In this document: piece by piece, positions 60,352 through 64,000 of the stretch
Position numbering within the stretch: the stretch's first letter is position 1
How the letters are laid out: each line of letters begins with the position of its first letter
From: an uncultured Hungatella sp.
GTDB lineage: Bacteria; Bacillota; Clostridia; Lachnospirales; Lachnospiraceae
Reading direction: 5' to 3'
Assembly (NCBI GenBank): GCA_947066955.1
Contig: CAMTAF010000002.1
Span: forward strand, 1-64,000
Length of the DNA: 64,000 nucleotides
The notes under the pieces: generated by a model
What the model was told of the DNA's origin: nothing
The model's database searches: none
Seen by the model: only the letters and a program-made list of their open reading frames with translations
Made by a program: the position numbers and the translations under genes

Positions 60352-60744
60352 CTACAGCATTGATAAAAACTTTGCGAACTCAGATTCTGGTATCTTTAAT
60401 ACGCCCATAGCCTGCTCTGCTGATATATGGAATGATTCCATTACATTTTTTACTGCCTGTAAAAGCGTATTTTCAGTCGCTTCCTCAGTCGCTTTTTTTG
60501 CCGCTTTTTCTGCTGCCTTTTCTGCCGCTGCCTTTTTCATATCTTCTAACGCTTTACACACAACCAGCTCCTCCTCTCCTTCTTTCAAACTCAGTTTCGC
60601 GTTCACACACTGGTTCAGCACGTCGATCTCATTTTTTCTCAAATTCCGGAAATTCCCGTTCACTATTTTATCCAGCATTTCCATATCTTTCGAGTACCTG
60701 ATAAACGCCAACACCTCTCTCAACGTTGTATAGAATTGATTCAA
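60352..60744 (-). CDS. Stand-alone C-terminal module of the Rpn family, copy D
   Basis: An intact 130-residue frame equal to codons of about 198-327 of the full-length copy. It runs from NQFYTTLREVLAFIRYSKDM through ILDQ-type coiled segments and the alanine-lysine linker (EKAAEKAAKKATEEA) to HISAEQAMGVLKIPES and FLSML. The nuclease part is missing. Homology continues a few codons upstream of the ATG, so it began as a truncation. No clear ribosome site is seen, but the frame is undamaged. In E. coli Rpn genes a C-terminal product made from an internal start is known to oppose the nuclease, so such a module could be functional; equally it may be debris. Confidence 0.5.
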   Translation of the reverse strand: MNQFYTTLREVLAFIRYSKDMEMLDKIVNGNFRNLRKNEIDVLNQCVNAKLSLKEGEEELVVCKALEDMKKAAAEKAAEKAAKKATEEATENTLLQAVKNVMESFHISAEQAMGVLKIPESEFAKFLSML

Positions 60745-60801
60745 TTCCTCGTTGATTCATCAGTAAATTTAAAAATACAAAAAGTGACAGTTACTAAAGA
60801 T

Positions 60802-60831
60802 AGGCAGGACTTTTGTTCCTGCCTGTTTTTT
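60802..60831 (+). terminator. Orphan terminator
   Basis: AGGCAGGA, 7-base loop, TCCTGCCT, then G and six T. It resembles the terminator after the surface-protein gene at 59463, but no plus-strand gene precedes it here, which suggests a deleted gene. Confidence 0.7.
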
Positions 60832-60833
60832 AT

Positions 60834-60918
60834 GCGCACGGAGTGGAAAAGAAATGTGGCCGCTTGCGCGACTCCGCCCCGGTACGACGAGTAGCGGAAA
60901 AACCTCCCCTACTCGATT
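60834..60918. repeat. Dispersed repeat R1, copy d
   Basis: It follows the same plan as the 27096 units (GCGCACGGAGTGG, GGCCGCTTGCGCG, CTCCGCCCCGG, CGAGTAG..CTACTCGATT) with several substitutions. It is located between Rpn copies C and D. Confidence 0.75.
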
Positions 60919-61006
60919 ATTCATTCTCATAAGATATTTTACAGCTATACAATTCTACCTTTTATAATAACTTGTCGTTTGCACAAGTTCAGACCAAGGG
61001 CTTTCT

Positions 61007-61657
61007 TTACAGCATTGATAAAAATCTGGGACTCTCTGATTCCGGTATCTTTAATGCCTTCATGGCCTGTTCTGCGGAAACATGGAATGCCTCCATCACA
61101 TTTTTAATATCTTCTAAATGTGTAGTTTCCGTTGTCTTCTTTTTCATGTCTTCCAACGCTTTGCACACAACCAATTCCTCCTCTCCTTCTTCCAAGCTCA
61201 GTTTCGCATTCACACACTGGTTCAGCACGTCGATCTCATTTTTTCTCAGATTCCGAAAATTCCCGTTCACTGTTTTATCCAACATTTCCATATCTTTCGA
61301 GTACTTGATAAACGCCAACACCTCCCTCAGCGTTGTGTGAAATTTATCCAGTTCCTCATCAGAAAGACCGGCCGGATTATCAGATGCACCTGATAATCCG
61401 GCACCAGAGACAAGAGCCGCCTGTCCGTCATACATGGCCGTCAGGCTTTTCATCACGTCTCGGTACTTCTGCTCCGGTTCGCCGGCACTGTCTGCCCCAT
61501 AGGGAACCGCCAGCTCTGTGACATCCAACGCTTTCAGCTGCTCCGGCCTGATCACCTGCTGGCCTCCGAAAATATAGTAATTGAAAGCATCTGCAAATAT
61601 ATTGTTCTGTTCCATGTAAACCTTAGTCACGGTATCTTTGCGGCCCAATCTCCTCAC
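61007..61657 (-). CDS. Internally deleted Rpn-family protein, copy C
   Basis: A 216-residue frame with the same GTG start and first 79 residues as the full-length copy (MRRLGRKDTVTKVYMEQNNI, YGADSAGEPEQKYRDVMKSL). A short unrelated bridge (ALVSGAGLSGASDNPA) then leads to the C-terminal part from GLSDEELDKFHTTLREV to FLSML. About 109 residues are lost, including the GIENQ motif that carries the presumed catalytic Glu and Gln. The frame is intact despite the deletion and the linker is shorter. It is probably not an active nuclease; it may still bind the full-length protein or DNA. Confidence 0.6.
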   Translation of the reverse strand: MRRLGRKDTVTKVYMEQNNIFADAFNYYIFGGQQVIRPEQLKALDVTELAVPYGADSAGEPEQKYRDVMKSLTAMYDGQAALVSGAGLSGASDNPAGLSDEELDKFHTTLREVLAFIKYSKDMEMLDKTVNGNFRNLRKNEIDVLNQCVNAKLSLEEGEEELVVCKALEDMKKKTTETTHLEDIKNVMEAFHVSAEQAMKALKIPESESPRFLSML

Positions 61658-61677
61658 CGCCTTTCCTTTTTTCTTTT

Positions 61678-61768
61678 AAGAAGCGGCACTCTCTGCTTCG
61701 CGAACCCTGCCAGTTCATCGAAAGACATCTTGAAAACGTTTCTCGTTTGCCTTCCTCTTTTAGACTAC
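61678..61768. repeat. Dispersed repeat R3, copy b
   Basis: Located just upstream of Rpn copy C. GCGGCACTCTCTGCTTCGCG and the following CCTGCCA, CTTGAAAA and GTTTGCCTTCC blocks match the copies at 5447 and 63310. Confidence 0.65.
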
Positions 61769-61771
61769 ATT

Positions 61772-61814
61772 TTATCAGGTTTTAGGAAATCCCAAAAGTT
61801 GTAAACTGGTGTAT
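61772..61814. repeat. 43-base direct repeat, copy 2
   Basis: One mismatch to 60215-60257. It lies between R3 copy b and Rpn fragment B. The two copies bracket about 1.5 kb holding Rpn copies C and D. Confidence 0.8.
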
Positions 61815-61849
61815 ATTTTATCCGCCGTCATAAAGCCGCTGTCTTTCTT

Positions 61850-62198
61850 CTATAGCATTGATAAAAATTTTGCAGACTCAGATTCTGGTATCTTTAATAC
61901 GTCCATCGCTTGCTCCGCCGATATGTGGAGTGATTCCATCACATTTTTGATGTTTTTTAAATGCGTAGTTTTCCTTGTCTCCTCCGCTGCCTTTTTTTCA
62001 TATCTTCCAACGCTTTACACACAGCCAGTTCCTCCTCTCCTTCTTTCAACCATAATTTCGCGTTCACGCACTGGTTCAGCACATCGATCTCATTTTTTCT
62101 CAGATTCTGGGAATTCTCGTTCACTGTTTTATCCAACATTTCCATATCTTTCGAGTACTTGATAAACGCCAGCATCTCCCTCAAAGTTGTGTGGAATT
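61850..62198 (-). pseudogene. Rpn-family C-terminal fragment, copy B
   Basis: Begins at the FHTTLREMLAFIKYSKDM block with no N-terminal part. It follows the Rpn C-terminus to the linker, where a frameshift occurs near 61960, then finishes with HISAEQ..FLSML and a TAG at 61850. Confidence 0.6.
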
Positions 62199-62245
62199 AG
62201 AATCTTATTTTAACCGGTGGGAGAAAACCTCCTGCTGTCTTTCCT

Positions 62246-63229
62246 CTACAGCATTGATAAAAACTTTGCGAAGTCAGATTCTGGTATCTTTAATACGCCC
62301 ATAGCCTGCTCTGCTGATATATGGAGTGATTCCATTACATTTTTTACTGCCTGTAAAAGCGTATTTTCAGTCGCTTCCTCAGTCGCTTTTTTTGCCGCCT
62401 TTTCCGCTGCCTTTTCTGCCGCTGCCTTTTTCATGTCTTCCAACGCTTTGCACACAACCAATTCCTCCTCTCCTTCTTTCAAGCTCAGTTTCGCGTTCAC
62501 GCACTGGTTCAGCACGTCGATCTCATTTTTTCTCAGATTTCGGAAATTCCCGTTCACTGTTTTATCCAACATTTCCATATCTTTCGAGTACTTGATAAAC
62601 GCCAGCACCTCCCTCAGCGTTGTGTGGAATTTATCCAGTTCCTCATCAGAAAGACCGGACGGCGCGATCAGATGCACCTGATAATCCGGCACCAGGGACA
62701 AAAGCCTCCTGTCCTTCACGCTCATCATCTCATGCAAGGTCATCGGGCCATCCCACGGGTCCGGTGAAAAGAAGACTACCAGCGTGATCACCGGGATCAG
62801 TTTATCCTCTTTATAAAATCCCGACAAAAATTCTCCCTCATTATGCCCTTTATAATCCTTCGCCCCACGATGGCTTGCCGCCGCTTCCTGTACTTGTTTT
62901 GCGTAATTCAGCGCATCATACAGTAGGTTCTTCACCGGCATGGCGTAATTCACATCACTCTGGTTTTCAATTCCCAGCAACAAGTATGCCGCCTGTTCAT
63001 CATACATGGCCGTCAGGCTCTTCATCACATCGCGGTATTTCTGCTCCGGCTCCCCGGCGCTGTCTGCCCCGTAAGGAACCGCCAACTCTGTGATATCCAA
63101 CGCTTTCAGCTGCTCCGGCCTGATCACCTGCTGGCCTCCGAAAATATAGTAATTGAAAGCATCTGCAAATATATTGTTCTGTTCCATATAGACCTTGGTC
63201 ACGGTATCTTTGCGGCCCAATCTCCTCAC
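62246..63229 (-). CDS. Rpn-family recombination-promoting nuclease/putative transposase, full length (copy A)
   Basis: A 327-residue protein with a GTG start. The N-terminal domain fits the PD-(D/E)XK Rpn/PDDEXK_2 type: helix VYMEQNNIFADAFNYYIFGG, the YRDVMKSL segment with D67, and GIENQ with E88-x-Q90 (the family often has E-x-Q instead of E-x-K). A long helical C-terminus (KYSKDMEMLDKT, NEIDVLNQCVNAKL, EELVVCKALEDM) leads to an alanine-lysine linker and a final HISAEQAMGVLKIPES module. Rpn proteins promote RecA-independent DNA transfer, and some act as toxic defence nucleases. It is the parent of five truncated copies to its left. Repeat R3 lies directly upstream, as it does before copy C. 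Confidence 0.85.
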   Translation of the reverse strand: MRRLGRKDTVTKVYMEQNNIFADAFNYYIFGGQQVIRPEQLKALDITELAVPYGADSAGEPEQKYRDVMKSLTAMYDEQAAYLLLGIENQSDVNYAMPVKNLLYDALNYAKQVQEAAASHRGAKDYKGHNEGEFLSGFYKEDKLIPVITLVVFFSPDPWDGPMTLHEMMSVKDRRLLSLVPDYQVHLIAPSGLSDEELDKFHTTLREVLAFIKYSKDMEMLDKTVNGNFRNLRKNEIDVLNQCVNAKLSLKEGEEELVVCKALEDMKKAAAEKAAEKAAKKATEEATENTLLQAVKNVMESLHISAEQAMGVLKIPESDFAKFLSML

Positions 63230-63309
63230 CGCCTTTCCTTTTATTATCGTATGCTTTGGCAGCCATCACCGTTTTATGTTTCTTCTGAAACGGCTACCAA
63301 ATCGCTTTT

Positions 63310-63402
63310 TAAAGTATTGGCACCTTCCGCTTCGCGGATCCTATCAGTACGTCGGAAGGCAGCCTGAAAACATTTCGCGTTTACCTTTCTCCTTCGAGTT
63401 TC
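63310..63402. repeat. Dispersed repeat R3, copy c
   Basis: GGCACCTTCCGCTTCGCGGA, then CCTATCAG, GTCGGAAGGC, CCTGAAAAC and CGTTTACCTTTCTCC, matching the copies at 5447 and 61678. Situated immediately upstream of full-length Rpn copy A. Confidence 0.7.
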
Positions 63403-63605
63403 TGGCTCCAGTATACCATATTTTATCCCCCTCCACAAGGCCGCCTCTCCAGATTTGTATACTCATTATTTATACGGATTCTATCTTTTTAATACTACGA
63501 ATTGAATACGAATATAACCATATCTATACGATTTTGTGATTTTATTTCCAAGATATTCACTGTATTTATCCATATTTTTCAATAAATTTCCTTTATATTA
63601 GGAAG

Positions 63606-63611
63606 TATAAT
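63606..63611 (+). promoter_or_regulatory. -10 box of the 63682 surface-protein gene
   Basis: TATAAT within the same AAGTATAATTACC context as at 57860. From about here on, the two leader regions are nearly identical. Confidence 0.4.
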
Positions 63612-63681
63612 TACCTCGTAATGAAACAGGAATTTTCGTAAAAGAAAATCCAAAAAAAGGAAAAAGGAGAGTGCATTCATT

Positions 63682-64000
63682 ATGAGAAAGCAAACGAAAT
63701 TAGTTGCGGTACTGTCCGCAGCTGCTCTGTTAGCTATCGGCGCTTCCATGACTTCCTTCGCAGCCAGCGGCTGGGCACAGGAAGATGGAACTTGGGTATA
63801 TCTGGATAGCAGCGGGGACAGGGTGTATGACACCTGGAAGAAATCAGGATCCAGCTACTTCTATCTGAATGAGGATGGGGAGATGGCTGTGGATACCATT
63901 GTCGAGGATGGTGACGACAAATACTATGTGGACGCAAGCGGCGCAAGAGTCTACAATCAGTGGGTCTCTATGGATAACGAAGACGACGAGACTGTCGGTG
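63682..64000 (+). CDS. Secreted cell-wall-binding-repeat protein, 3' end outside window
   Basis: The first 106 codons of a second surface protein. The first 207 bases (signal peptide and first repeats) are identical to the gene at 57937. After the codons for GEMA they differ: VDTIVEDGDDKYYVDASGAR here against TNAIIEDGDYKYYVDASGAR there. The following units are related but diverged. The ribosome site AAAAAGGAGAG is the same. The identical heads and different bodies point to conversion or recombination between the two loci. The remainder lies beyond the right edge. Confidence 0.88.
   Translation, partial: MRKQTKLVAVLSAAALLAIGASMTSFAASGWAQEDGTWVYLDSSGDRVYDTWKKSGSSYFYLNEDGEMAVDTIVEDGDDKYYVDASGARVYNQWVSMDNEDDETVG

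Larger units (their letters stand above)
63230..63681. other. Intergenic region with R3 copy c and surface-gene promoter
   Basis: 452 bases. The left part holds R3 copy c. The right part, from about 63465, parallels the recombinase/surface-gene promoter region at 57720-57936, including TTATACGGAT, several ATACGA words and the TATAAT at 63606-63611. No recombinase gene accompanies this copy, and no other gene is seen. Confidence 0.5.

Noticed and set aside
59588..62681. Many plus-strand Phe/Ser-rich frames
   Set aside because: They are mirror frames of the Rpn copies; their repeated SFAFTHWFSTSISFF-type peptides simply follow the repeated DNA.
1..64000. tRNA, rRNA, origin of replication or prophage structural genes
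   Set aside because: I looked for tRNA-like cloverleaf ends, rRNA conserved blocks, DnaA-box clusters and phage head or tail genes and saw none I could support.

Overview
The window looks like chromosome from an anaerobic low-GC-lineage Firmicute of class Clostridia, most likely a Lachnospiraceae relative. The reasons are strong AGGAGG-type ribosome sites, secreted proteins built from choline/cell-wall-binding repeats, a LytR-CpsA-Psr protein, AAA-ATPase-like/PD-(D/E)XK proteins and an expanded Rpn family. This is inferred from gene content; there is no rRNA or tRNA here to confirm it.

Almost everything serves the cell surface. (1) 1-13928, minus strand: a glycan operon. It reads TPP-dependent enzyme, epimerase-methyltransferase fusion, zinc alcohol dehydrogenase, GtrB-like transferase, two GT2 enzymes, an initiating sugar-1-phosphate transferase and an LCP ligase that runs off the left edge. 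(2) 14263-17182: two secreted cell-wall-binding-repeat proteins and small ORFs. (3) 17310-20163, minus: a chain-length regulator and a second initiating transferase. (4) 20546-27072: a small HTH protein, an AraC regulator, and a divergent GDP-fucose operon (gmd, fcl, manC, phosphohexomutase) with a clear AraC-type operator. (5) 27424-35834: an accessory island with a HigBA-type module, a YfhO membrane protein, an unknown protein and a two-gene nuclease-like operon. (6) 36153-57694, minus: a capsule/teichoic-acid-like operon. Its GC-rich promoter-proximal part starts with a tyrosine recombinase, a third initiating transferase and four glycosyltransferases. Its AT-rich distal part holds WecG, WecB, GTs, acyltransferase, PIG-L deacetylase, flippase, CDP-glycerol enzymes, polymerase, ATP-grasp enzyme, an integrase-arm/acyltransferase fusion and a BCCT transporter. 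(7) 57937-64000: two cell-wall-binding-repeat genes with identical 5' ends, separated by an array of six full or truncated Rpn-family copies.

The pieces fit one picture. Lipid-linked glycans are started by three transferases, extended by many GTs, flipped and polymerised, regulated in length and attached to the wall by the LCP protein. Proteins with choline-binding-type repeats may dock on that wall. Several dispersed repeat families (R1, R2, R3 below), a recombinase, duplicated gene heads and nuclease fragments show that the locus is remodelled often.

The most unusual items are the integrase arm domain fused to a NeuD-type acyltransferase behind a strong promoter flanked by shared TGGTC boxes, the Rpn array of C-terminal modules, the recombinase beside duplicated surface-protein heads, and a candidate branched-sugar pathway in the first operon. 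All calls come from reading the sequence; no database search was run.
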